From: Actinobacteria bacterium IMCC26207
GTDB lineage: Bacteria; Actinomycetota; Acidimicrobiia; Acidimicrobiales; Microtrichaceae
Direction: 5' to 3'
DNA length: 64,000 bases
NCBI GenBank assembly: GCA_001025035.1
Contig: LCZK01000010.1
Location: forward strand, 620,001-684,000
Below are positions 19,076 through 26,566 of this stretch, one piece after another. The notes under the pieces were generated by a model. That model searched no databases. It saw only the letters and a program-made list of their open reading frames with translations, and was not told the DNA's origin. The number at the start of each line of letters is the position of its first letter. The first letter of the stretch is position 1. The position numbers were made by a program, and so were the translations under genes.

Positions 19076-19209
19076 AGGCTGCACGCTCAAAGGATAGAGA
19101 ACGCCACATGCAGCGCGGGGACTCTTGGTCTGTGTAACAGGGAGGACCTGAAGTTTCCAGCGCTCAGGCTGCTCGGCCAACTAGCGTCAGATGCTCAAAG
19201 GGGGAATTC

Positions 19210-20697
19210 ATGTCAGCTACGAGAGACTCTCTGCGGAATCTTCGGAAGCGCCGAATTCCCGCGTGGTGGCAGGATGCCAAACTCGGAATCTTTATTCACT
19301 GGACCCCAGCAGCGGTGCCAGCCTTTGCCCCCGTGGAGGACGAAATTGGCGACCTGTTGCAGTCCGATCAAGTGAACCCGCTGCAATATGTTCCCTACAC
19401 CGAGTGGTATGAGAACTCGCTGCGTTTTCCCGATAGCCCAGTGTCTCGTCACCATCGGCAAACCTATGGGGATCGCCCGTATACCGAGTTTGCTCGTGAC
19501 TGGGAGGCGGGCCTTGAGCACTGGGATCCTGCAGAGTGGGCCGCGCAGTTCAGGGAGACCGGGGCCCGCTACGTGGTGTTGGTTGCGAAGCACTCCGATG
19601 GATATTGCCTATGGCCCACTTCTCACCCCAATCCGATCCGACCAAATTGGCACTGTGAGCGAGATGTGGTGGGTGAATTGGCCGAGGCAGTCCGCTCGGC
19701 TGGCATGAGGTTTGGGCTCTATTACTCCGGAGGGTTTGACTGGAGTTTTGATTCCACTCCGGTTGGAACCATGGGCGACGTAGCTAACTCGGTCCCTCAA
19801 GGTGAGTACCCGGCTTATGCCGATGCGCAAGTGCGCGAGTTGATCGACCGCTACCAGCCGAGCGTGTTGTGGAACGACATTGCGTGGCCCGGGGACCGTG
19901 CTCACTTGTGGCAGCTACTCGAGCAATACTACCGAGTCGTCCCCGATGGAGTCATCAATGATCGGTGGATTCCTTGGAGTCCGCTTATGGGGCTTACAAA
20001 ATTTGCTGGGATCAGGCGATTGATCGAATCTGGATCTCGAAAGCAGGCCCGCAAGGATGGTGGTCTCATCCCGCCAAAGCCACCATTCTGTGACTATCGC
20101 ACTCCTGAATATGTGGTCTTTGATCAGATTCAGAGCAAACCCTGGGAACTCGTCCGCGGAATGGACCGCAGCTTTGGTCATAACGAGCAGTCAACGCAAG
20201 AGCACTTTGTGACCCAGGACGAGTTGCTCTGGCAGTTCACGGATGTTGTTGCCAAGGGTGGAAACTTGCTGCTGAATGTTGGCCCCCGCGGCGTGGATGC
20301 ACAGATTCCACCGCTGCAGATCGAACGGCTTTCTTGGCTCGGTGAGTACGTCAGCGCCCAGAACTCAGCACTCATCGGGACCCGCCCGTGGATTCTCGCA
20401 GCATCGATGAGTACCGAGGGCTTCGAGGTCCGCTATACATCAGCGGGGGGAACTGTGTACGCACTGGTTCGCGGCGTCACAGCTGCTGGGCCTCCTGCAA
20501 AGGAGTCGAGCAGGACGATCACGTTGGCCGAGGTTCAGGCCACTCCCGGTACTCGCGTCGAGCTACTAAATGGGGATGCGGTTTCTTGGACCGAGGCTCC
20601 TGATGGGCTGCGTCTTGAGTTCTCAGACACACTGAGCCCGGACCAACCAGTCGTGTTCGCCCTACACAATGTTCAAGCTCGGGGAAGTCAGGACTAG
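19210..20697 (+). CDS. Alpha-L-fucosidase, GH29
   Basis: 495-aa glycoside hydrolase family 29 protein, which removes alpha-linked L-fucose by a retaining mechanism. Evidence: the N-terminal PAWWQDAKLGIFIHWTP, the VAKHSDGYCLWPTSH region (K127-H128), FGLYYSGGFDW, and PSVLWNDIAWP in which Asp223 is the likely nucleophile; later GGNLLLNVGPRGVDAQIP is a typical C-terminal catalytic-domain block. A small beta domain follows from about residue 390. No signal peptide, so it probably acts in the cytosol. GGGGGAATTC before the ATG supplies a good ribosome-binding site. It stands alone, with no other sugar-degradation genes beside it. Confidence 0.92.
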   Translation: MSATRDSLRNLRKRRIPAWWQDAKLGIFIHWTPAAVPAFAPVEDEIGDLLQSDQVNPLQYVPYTEWYENSLRFPDSPVSRHHRQTYGDRPYTEFARDWEAGLEHWDPAEWAAQFRETGARYVVLVAKHSDGYCLWPTSHPNPIRPNWHCERDVVGELAEAVRSAGMRFGLYYSGGFDWSFDSTPVGTMGDVANSVPQGEYPAYADAQVRELIDRYQPSVLWNDIAWPGDRAHLWQLLEQYYRVVPDGVINDRWIPWSPLMGLTKFAGIRRLIESGSRKQARKDGGLIPPKPPFCDYRTPEYVVFDQIQSKPWELVRGMDRSFGHNEQSTQEHFVTQDELLWQFTDVVAKGGNLLLNVGPRGVDAQIPPLQIERLSWLGEYVSAQNSALIGTRPWILAASMSTEGFEVRYTSAGGTVYALVRGVTAAGPPAKESSRTITLAEVQATPGTRVELLNGDAVSWTEAPDGLRLEFSDTLSPDQPVVFALHNVQARGSQD

Positions 20698-20742
20698 CTC
20701 CCGATCCCAACCCGCCAGAGCGACCCGCCCACGCTTTGTCAT

Positions 20743-20772
20743 GCGCCTGACCTTCCATGGGGGGTCAGGCGC
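20743..20772 (+). terminator. Hairpin after the fucosidase gene
   Basis: Perfect 10-bp inverted repeat GCGCCTGACC / GGTCAGGCGC with a 10-nt loop, 46 bp after the stop. No T-run follows on either strand, so a rho-dependent or processing role is possible. A second small inverted repeat (GTAGCGA 20874-20880 / TCGCTAC 20888-20894) lies before the next gene. Confidence 0.5.
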
Positions 20773-20924
20773 AAGACAGAGCAAGAGGTTGGAGGTCCCT
20801 CAGTGGGCCTTTTCGTCGAGGAGTGTCTATCCTGAAGTAGTCAGCAAATTTGTTGAACGAATATTTAGCGTGAGTAGCGATTGTCTGTCGCTACACAGTT
20901 CCGGCCGTGGAGGGGAGGGGCACA

Positions 20925-21752
20925 ATGAGCGATTATCAAGTGAGCCCAAACTGGTGGGTGGCTATCGATGGCAAGTGGTACCCACCAGAGCAGCATCCCA
21001 ACTTTGCTGCCACCGCTCCTACCAGTACCAACGCAGACATCTGGGGTGACGGAACGGGCGGACCACAGTCTTCGCCTTCCACCGCTTGGGAGGAACCTGG
21101 CACGCAGCGCTTGCCCGACGCATCAGGTGCATCAGCCCCATCAGGCTCACCTGGCTCATCTGGCAAGGGCGGGGGCATCTGGACAAAGAAATTGCCCTGG
21201 TTAGGTGTCGCGTTTGTTGGCCTGAGCGTGATGCTCCTGCTGTTCGGAATCTCTGGATCAACTCGCGGCGAAGAAGCCCAAATTGAGTCCACCGCTTCCG
21301 ACCCCACGTCGCGAACCGAGTCTGAACTTGGGCCCGACGCGACCAATCCCCGAAAGAGCACTACTAGCTCCCTGCCACGGCAAACGACTGTGCCGACAAC
21401 TATTCCCACCACCACCATCGCGACCACCACACTCCCCCCGACAACTGCCCCACCGACAACGGTGGCTTTTACCGTGCCGCCAGAGGCCATCGCCGCAGCG
21501 GCTGCAGCACAGGCAGCGGAGGACGCTCGAGTAGCTCAAGAACAAGCCGATGCGCAGGCCCGAGCAGCAGCAGATGCTTATGTCCCGCCACCGGCACAGA
21601 GTGGCTCTGGATCGAGTAGCTCTGGGTCGAGCGTGTACTACTCGAACTGCGACGCAGTGCGGGCTGCCGGCGCCGCCCCGTTGCTGGCCGGTCAGCCGGG
21701 GTACAGCTTCAAGCTTGATAGGGATCGCGATGGCAGCGCCTGTGAGCCATAA
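20925..21752 (+). CDS. Membrane protein with WW-like N-terminus and excalibur domain
   Basis: 275-aa surface protein. Order: a cytosolic N-terminus with a DUF2510/WW-like stretch (NWWVAIDGKWYPPEQHP), a Gly/Ser/Pro-rich linker, one membrane helix (about LPWLGVAFVGLSVMLLLFGI), a long Thr/Pro-rich linker (TTIPTTTIATTTLPPTT), an Ala-rich helical part, and a C-terminal excalibur calcium-binding motif (YYSNCDAVRAAGAAPL...DRDRDGSACEP) with its Asp ligands and two Cys. GGAGGGGAGGGG before the ATG at 20925 fixes the start. Excalibur domains often accompany secreted nucleases, and the next gene, overlapping by 23 bp, is a surface HNH nuclease. Confidence 0.85.
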   Translation: MSDYQVSPNWWVAIDGKWYPPEQHPNFAATAPTSTNADIWGDGTGGPQSSPSTAWEEPGTQRLPDASGASAPSGSPGSSGKGGGIWTKKLPWLGVAFVGLSVMLLLFGISGSTRGEEAQIESTASDPTSRTESELGPDATNPRKSTTSSLPRQTTVPTTIPTTTIATTTLPPTTAPPTTVAFTVPPEAIAAAAAAQAAEDARVAQEQADAQARAAADAYVPPPAQSGSGSSSSGSSVYYSNCDAVRAAGAAPLLAGQPGYSFKLDRDRDGSACEP

Positions 21753-22692
21753 ATCACACAAAGGTTGGGCGAACTTTCGTTCCCAACCCGCTCTTGTGCA
21801 GGGTCTTGTCTGGGTGTTTGCCCTGCCAGTTGCGATCTGGCTTTGGGCCAGCGGACGCAGTTCCGCGCGAGTTCCCTCGTTCTGCCTTGCTGCCCTAGTC
21901 ACACTCGGCTGCCTTGCCTTTCCGTTTATGGGTGGCTCACCGACAGATTTGGTACGAACCACAGCAGCCGATGGGTCAAGCTCAAACGGACAGTCAGGTT
22001 CCACCAAAGCGACGACCACGACAACCTCGACCACCCCGCTAACACCCTCGCCCAGTACAGCGCCGGCGACTATCCCGGCCACCGTTGCGACTACGGCTCC
22101 GATCACGGCTCCCCCTCAGACCCAGCCCCCATCGACGCAGCCGCCAGCAGCGCAGGCTCCCACTTCCCAATCCGGCAATGCCGCACAGTTGCTCAGCCAA
22201 GTCAGTGTGCGTGATGAGTCCTCAGATTCGGGTTACGACCGGGACTTGTTTAACCATTGGATCGATGCAGACGGCAACGGCTGCGACACTCGCTGCGAGG
22301 TGCTCAAGATTGAGCGACTGCCCTCTTTGCCCGGACTGCCGAGCGGTGGATGGTTGTCGCTGTACGACGGGAAGGTCACCGAGAATCCCTCGGAATTCGA
22401 CATCGATCACCTTGTCGCTCTTGGCGAGGCTTGGCGCAGCGGGGCCTCCGAATGGGATGGAGCAAAGCGCCAAGCGTTTGCTAATGACCTCGACGACCCT
22501 CGTGCGCTGATTGCCGTGACGGCCTCATCGAACAGGTCGAAATCAGATCGTGACCCCTCGAGTTGGCAACCACCGGACAAGGCCTATTGGTGCACCTATG
22601 TCACGGAGTGGATGGCTGTGAAGCTGAAGTGGGGTCTTGCCGTCGACCCAATCGAGTTCACGGCGCTACAAAGCATCGTCGAAAGCTGCTGA
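21730..22692 (+). CDS. Membrane-anchored HNH (DUF1524) nuclease
   Basis: 320-aa protein: two closely spaced hydrophobic segments near the N-terminus (VQGLVWVFALPVAIWLWASG and a following VPSFCLAALVTLGCLAFPF), a Thr/Pro/Ala-rich linker of about 100 residues, then a C-terminal HNH domain of the DUF1524/GmrSD type (EFDIDHLVALGEAW and the SSNRSKSDRDPSSWQP stretch with the metal-binding His and Asn). It probably faces the cell exterior and cuts DNA. The start is the ATG at 21730 or a GTG at 21742, both inside the end of the preceding excalibur gene, so the pair is translationally coupled. Frames upstream of 21730 belong to that gene. Confidence 0.85.
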   Translation: MAAPVSHKSHKGWANFRSQPALVQGLVWVFALPVAIWLWASGRSSARVPSFCLAALVTLGCLAFPFMGGSPTDLVRTTAADGSSSNGQSGSTKATTTTTSTTPLTPSPSTAPATIPATVATTAPITAPPQTQPPSTQPPAAQAPTSQSGNAAQLLSQVSVRDESSDSGYDRDLFNHWIDADGNGCDTRCEVLKIERLPSLPGLPSGGWLSLYDGKVTENPSEFDIDHLVALGEAWRSGASEWDGAKRQAFANDLDDPRALIAVTASSNRSKSDRDPSSWQPPDKAYWCTYVTEWMAVKLKWGLAVDPIEFTALQSIVESC

Positions 22693-22791
22693 CCCGCCTA
22701 AGTCAAGTTATTCACGCGAATTACCCCTTGCCTGCACGCTCCGGGCTTCGCGTTCATGGCTACATGCTCCCCGAGATCAGGCGAATTGGCT

Positions 22792-22836
22792 ATTGGGTTG
22801 CACAGCGGTCACCTATCGACCCCTCTGCAACCCAAT
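22792..22836. repeat. 45-bp palindrome, family 1 (isolated copy)
   Basis: Ends ATTGGGTTGCA / TGCAACCCAAT are perfect 11-bp inverted repeats; the centre holds GGTC....CGACC. The flank GGCT before it is shared with other copies. It lies in the 224-bp gap between the HNH nuclease and the EEP-family gene. See the copies near 43.4 and 51.2 kb. Confidence 0.9.
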
Positions 22837-22916
22837 CCCCCGAGAGCTGCGCCGATGGACCCATCCATGAAGACAGTCTTTGAGTTAGCCTCAGGCTCTC
22901 AATGAGGAGGGTCTCT

Positions 22917-23777
22917 ATGGCAGGTTTATCGGGGTCTGGTTTTCGGGTCGCAACTTGGAATCTGCAGGGACGGACGAGCGATGCGGCCGCCCGGTTGGGA
23001 TCGCTGCTAGCTGAGCTTGGGGGCGCCGATCTTGTCTTACTGCAAGAGGCTTCCCAAGCGGGACTACCTGGATTCTGTGAAGCCGCAGGATTGGATTGGG
23101 CCGTGCATGTTCGCGACGAGTTCTACGACCTTCTCGCTGTTCGCGGTCGAGCAAGCGGTCCACGCACTGTGGCAATCGCAGGAACAGGCGAACAGTTGCG
23201 CGGGCCTACGGCGTTTCCGGGCGTGCCCTTACCCGAGAAAGTTCTGGCTGGCTGGCTCGATATTGGTCAGCAGCGCACAACAGCAGTGACTTACCACGCG
23301 CCCACCGGTGTCACGCATAAAGAGAAAAAGGCTGAACAGGCGGTCAAAATTGCCACCTGGCTCAACCAGATTGAAGGCCCAGTCATCTTGGCTGGAGATT
23401 TCAATACTCCAGCAGTTGATCCACCCGAGATCTCGAGCCTCAAGACCGGGTGGCACACAGGCAAACCTGAGTTACATGGAGCACCCGGCGAAGACTCCCT
23501 CGTTGGGGCAACTCCGCTCCACGAATTGCGCGACGCACTGCGGACGTACCTAGATGCCCACCCCGACGAGATGGAGCAGATCCGCTCGGATCGCCCTAAT
23601 GGTCCGCTCGCAATCTCTCACCGCACCGGAACAGACCACGAGCATGCAGTGCGATATGACGCCATCTGGCACTCTCCCGAGTTCTCCGTTGAGTCGATCG
23701 ACTACTACTTCGATGAGTCAGTCGCCGCCGGCAGTGACCATGCGCTGGTCATTGCCGAATTCACTATGAAGGAGTAG
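22917..23777 (+). CDS. Endonuclease/exonuclease/phosphatase family protein
   Basis: 286-aa EEP-superfamily enzyme (DNase I/exonuclease III fold). Motifs: VATWNLQG (Asn), DLVLLQEA (metal-binding Glu), VILAGDFNTP (Asp-x-Asn) and SDHALVIAEF (catalytic Asp-His). It could be a nuclease or a phosphodiesterase or phosphatase on a lipid or nucleotide. AGGAGG is 6 nt before the ATG at 22917, so an in-frame ATG at 22902 is less likely. No signal peptide. It follows the surface HNH nuclease, but a palindromic repeat in a 224-bp gap separates them, so co-transcription is uncertain. Confidence 0.88.
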   Translation: MAGLSGSGFRVATWNLQGRTSDAAARLGSLLAELGGADLVLLQEASQAGLPGFCEAAGLDWAVHVRDEFYDLLAVRGRASGPRTVAIAGTGEQLRGPTAFPGVPLPEKVLAGWLDIGQQRTTAVTYHAPTGVTHKEKKAEQAVKIATWLNQIEGPVILAGDFNTPAVDPPEISSLKTGWHTGKPELHGAPGEDSLVGATPLHELRDALRTYLDAHPDEMEQIRSDRPNGPLAISHRTGTDHEHAVRYDAIWHSPEFSVESIDYYFDESVAAGSDHALVIAEFTMKE

Positions 23778-23830
23778 TGGGTTGCCGAGAAGCCCTCTGC
23801 AAGCGAGCAGGCCTAGCGATGGGGTTCGCC

Positions 23831-24481
23831 TTAGTTTGCTAGGCCCAGCGCAGCGGCCGTGGGCTCGTCGAGCTGCGAGGTGAACATGAAACCGGGCCAG
23901 GCATCTTGATCTGCTGGTCGGGCCAGGTCGAGCTGTCGGACTGGCTCGGCTCGCCACGCAACGCCCCATCCGGGAAGCGGGTCGGTGCCTGTCTTTATGA
24001 GAATTGGTTTGCCCCACCGGCCAGCAATCATGTCCCGGAAAGCATCCGCAGACTCAAAGGGCACAGAAACAGACTCGGCCACCCGAGTTTCCCAAACAAT
24101 CCGATCAGTGGCGGGGTCGACCAAGTAGATGGTCTCACCCACGGCGAAGTGCTCGAACGTCTCCCATGGTGCATCCCACACCATGTACGTAACTTCCTCT
24201 CGAACCTGCTCCTCAGTGGCAGGGATTGTCGTACTCGGGGTAAACACCAGTCCGGATCGACCGCTCCCCCGGCGAGGCAGTTTCGCTGAACTTAGAAGTA
24301 CAGGCTCGGCGGCAGGTTCGGCAGCCGAGGCTGCTTGAGCGACGCTGCTGGCAGGTCCTGAATCCGGCTTCAAATCGGCGAGGGAACTGCTGACCCTCGG
24401 GGATGGAGCTTTCTTCGGATACACCGTTCCTGAAGCATCGGCATCGGACCAACTCGCACGTGACACACCTGAATCAGTCAT
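23831..24481 (-). CDS. Hypothetical protein, 216 aa
   Basis: No family recognised. GAGGAGG before the ATG at 24481 (MTDSGVSRAS) gives a clear start. The first 95 or so residues are low-complexity (Ala, Ser, Pro), followed by a compact domain (about 100-216) with TYMVWDAPWETFEHFAVGETIYLVD (quoted in parts: MVWDAPWETFEHF, GETIYLVD), a MIAGRWGKPILIK stretch and an aromatic-rich end. Soluble, no signal peptide. It is convergent with the EEP gene and downstream of the two-repeat lipoprotein. Confidence 0.65.
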   Translation of the reverse strand: MTDSGVSRASWSDADASGTVYPKKAPSPRVSSSLADLKPDSGPASSVAQAASAAEPAAEPVLLSSAKLPRRGSGRSGLVFTPSTTIPATEEQVREEVTYMVWDAPWETFEHFAVGETIYLVDPATDRIVWETRVAESVSVPFESADAFRDMIAGRWGKPILIKTGTDPLPGWGVAWRAEPVRQLDLARPADQDAWPGFMFTSQLDEPTAAALGLAN

Positions 24482-24553
24482 CCTGACCTCCTCATCCTCG
24501 AAGCGGGAGAGATAAGCCGACTCGGCACTGAACAACTCACCTCAAGCACAATT

Positions 24554-24583
24554 GTACTGCCGAGGTGTGACAGAGGGCAGTAC
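24554..24583. terminator. Inverted repeat between two minus-strand genes
   Basis: GTACTGCC (24554-24561) and GGCAGTAC (24576-24583), an 8-bp stem with a 14-nt loop. It lies 28 bp past the end of the lipoprotein gene and about 70 bp upstream of the 216-aa hypothetical gene on the minus strand. It may terminate the first or regulate the second. Confidence 0.4.
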
Positions 24584-24611
24584 TAACTCCTGCTCCAGAG
24601 CACCCTAAAGC

Positions 24612-26405
24612 TCACAGCCCCTTAAGGTTGAACCACGGATTCACCACGGTGTCAGTCCCAAAACGATCAACCCAGACTCGGTCTGGAGTTGCCCCCACAA
24701 ACGCCGACCAAGCTGACCCATCGGTGACCGAAACCGTTGTGGGATCTACTGAAGTCTTGGGGTCAAGGACCGAGCTTTCATAAAATTCCCGATCGGCAAC
24801 TCCATTTCGCCAGTAGCGAAGATCGCTCGATCCGACCCATTCGCGAGCTGCCACAACATCTGTACTTGGCCCGGCCTCGGGTAGAGCAAACGAGGAAGAG
24901 AACGCTGTCGGGCCTGAACCAATCGAAGTAGCCACAACAGTGTCTCCGGCAACCGGGCCCACGGTGTGTGCGATCGGGTACGGATCGCTAAAGAGGTTCA
25001 CCGGATCGAGGGAGCGATACCCGGCGCGTGACTCCAGCACAAACTTGCGCAGGCCCACCCCGTCCGTGACATAGGTAGACCATTCGGCACGCAGCCCAAA
25101 AGAAGCGCCAGTATCGGCATGCACATTCAGCGTAAGCCAGTGCTCGGCCACAGCATCACCTTCTTGCAAGCGCACCGTTGACAGTGTCAGCCCAGCAGGT
25201 ACTTGCGCAGCAGCGGTAAACGCTGCCAACTTGTCGGCCGGAATCTTCCAATGCCAGTTGACTGCCGCTGGCGAACCCTGGACCGAAGATTGCAGCAGTG
25301 GCTCCTCATTTCCAGTGAGCACCTGCAGTGCGCTCACGCTTGTCAGCCCGCCGTACAGCGTCTTCTTCAGGGCCTGCAGACTTGCCAGAGTGGTTGGGTC
25401 AACTCGGCCATCAGGCTGGGTAATGTTCCACCAGGGCCCGATCTTGAACTTTATCTTGTCTAGGTAAACCAGAACGTGTCCCGGAATTGGATCAACAAAG
25501 GGTGCCCACTCGGTGTCGTCTTGCAGCGTCACGTCACCAAGGTCCACCGATATCAACTGAGGGCTGTGCGATGTGCTGTTATGGAAGATGCGATCATTCA
25601 CGCCGTTGCGCCAGTAAATAAAATCGTTCGCCGTCACCCATTGTCGAGTTGGCAGCACGTACTGACGATCCACCACCTCTGGTAAGGCAACGGTAGAACT
25701 GAACATGTTGTTTGGCGTCAGCACAGTCGCGCCGTTCTGCACAACCGTCTTGCGTATATCGGTTCGAATCACCCCAGCAGGGTCGACTAGATGTGTAAAT
25801 GGTTCGGGTGGTGCCAGCGGCCCGATCGGGTCAAGGGAACCTTCAGAGGCTCGGGCACGAAGAATCATGAATCGCGGCACACCAGATCCATCGTCGACAT
25901 AGGTGGACCATTCGGTTCGCAGACCAGTCGTTAGGCCGCTCACTCGATACACGTTGACGCTCAGCCAGAACCGCTCAACCGGATCAGACTCAAGGATGCG
26001 AACCTTGGCTAGCGAGAACCCCGGGGGAAGGCTTGCCACAGCGGCAAAATCTTCGGCCTTCTCATCAGGCACGATCAGGTTGATAAAGATAGATGGCGGC
26101 GTGTCTTCGACTGTGAAGTCCAGGACAGCTTCCTTCTCGCCAGCGGCAATCAGTGCAGAGTCGTCAAGTGCGAGGCGCCCAAACTCCGACCGCTTCACCT
26201 GATTGAGTGTGGCTTTACTAGGAGTTGTTCCTGGGGCGGGAAGCATGGCAGGCGAGCATGCGGCCATCGCTATGGCCATGAAGGTCACGGCGGCAATGCC
26301 CGCCAGAGCAAGTCTCGGGGTGAATCGGCCAGTTGCAGGCCGGGCTAGACTTGGTCTCCCGTTACGTGCGCCCCTGCGAACATTCGAATCAACTCGTGAT
26401 TGCAT
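24612..26405 (-). CDS. Lipoprotein with two tandem copies of an unknown domain
   Basis: 597-aa predicted lipoprotein: Arg-rich start, hydrophobic core LALAGIAAVTFMAIAMAAC with the lipobox Cys. The mature part is two homologous halves of about 270 residues. Matching blocks: LVDPAGVIRTDIRKTVVQ with TVGPVAGDTVVATSI, RQWVTANDFIYWRNGVNDRIFHNS with REWVGSSDLRYWRNGVADREFYES (quoted in parts: FIYWRNGVNDR / LRYWRNGVADR), and EWAPFVDPIPGHVLVYLD with AWSAFVGATPDRVWVDRF; both end in PWWN/PWFN. GGGGGAT upstream supports the ATG at 26405. I do not recognise the domain; repeated beta-rich units on a lipid anchor suggest binding of a surface polymer, which is inference only. Confidence 0.75.
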   Translation of the reverse strand: MQSRVDSNVRRGARNGRPSLARPATGRFTPRLALAGIAAVTFMAIAMAACSPAMLPAPGTTPSKATLNQVKRSEFGRLALDDSALIAAGEKEAVLDFTVEDTPPSIFINLIVPDEKAEDFAAVASLPPGFSLAKVRILESDPVERFWLSVNVYRVSGLTTGLRTEWSTYVDDGSGVPRFMILRARASEGSLDPIGPLAPPEPFTHLVDPAGVIRTDIRKTVVQNGATVLTPNNMFSSTVALPEVVDRQYVLPTRQWVTANDFIYWRNGVNDRIFHNSTSHSPQLISVDLGDVTLQDDTEWAPFVDPIPGHVLVYLDKIKFKIGPWWNITQPDGRVDPTTLASLQALKKTLYGGLTSVSALQVLTGNEEPLLQSSVQGSPAAVNWHWKIPADKLAAFTAAAQVPAGLTLSTVRLQEGDAVAEHWLTLNVHADTGASFGLRAEWSTYVTDGVGLRKFVLESRAGYRSLDPVNLFSDPYPIAHTVGPVAGDTVVATSIGSGPTAFSSSFALPEAGPSTDVVAAREWVGSSDLRYWRNGVADREFYESSVLDPKTSVDPTTVSVTDGSAWSAFVGATPDRVWVDRFGTDTVVNPWFNLKGL

Positions 26406-26566
26406 GACATCCCCCAAATTTTTCGCCTGCACTGCCCGTCACAGCGCCCTAAACACTGTTTACCTTATAGAAATAGGTCTCCGCTGACAAGTATTTTTTC
26501 CCACCTCTAGGCTGCCATTCCTGCTGCGCTCAGCAGTCTGAGCCATGGCGCCGGTACCATAATGGC

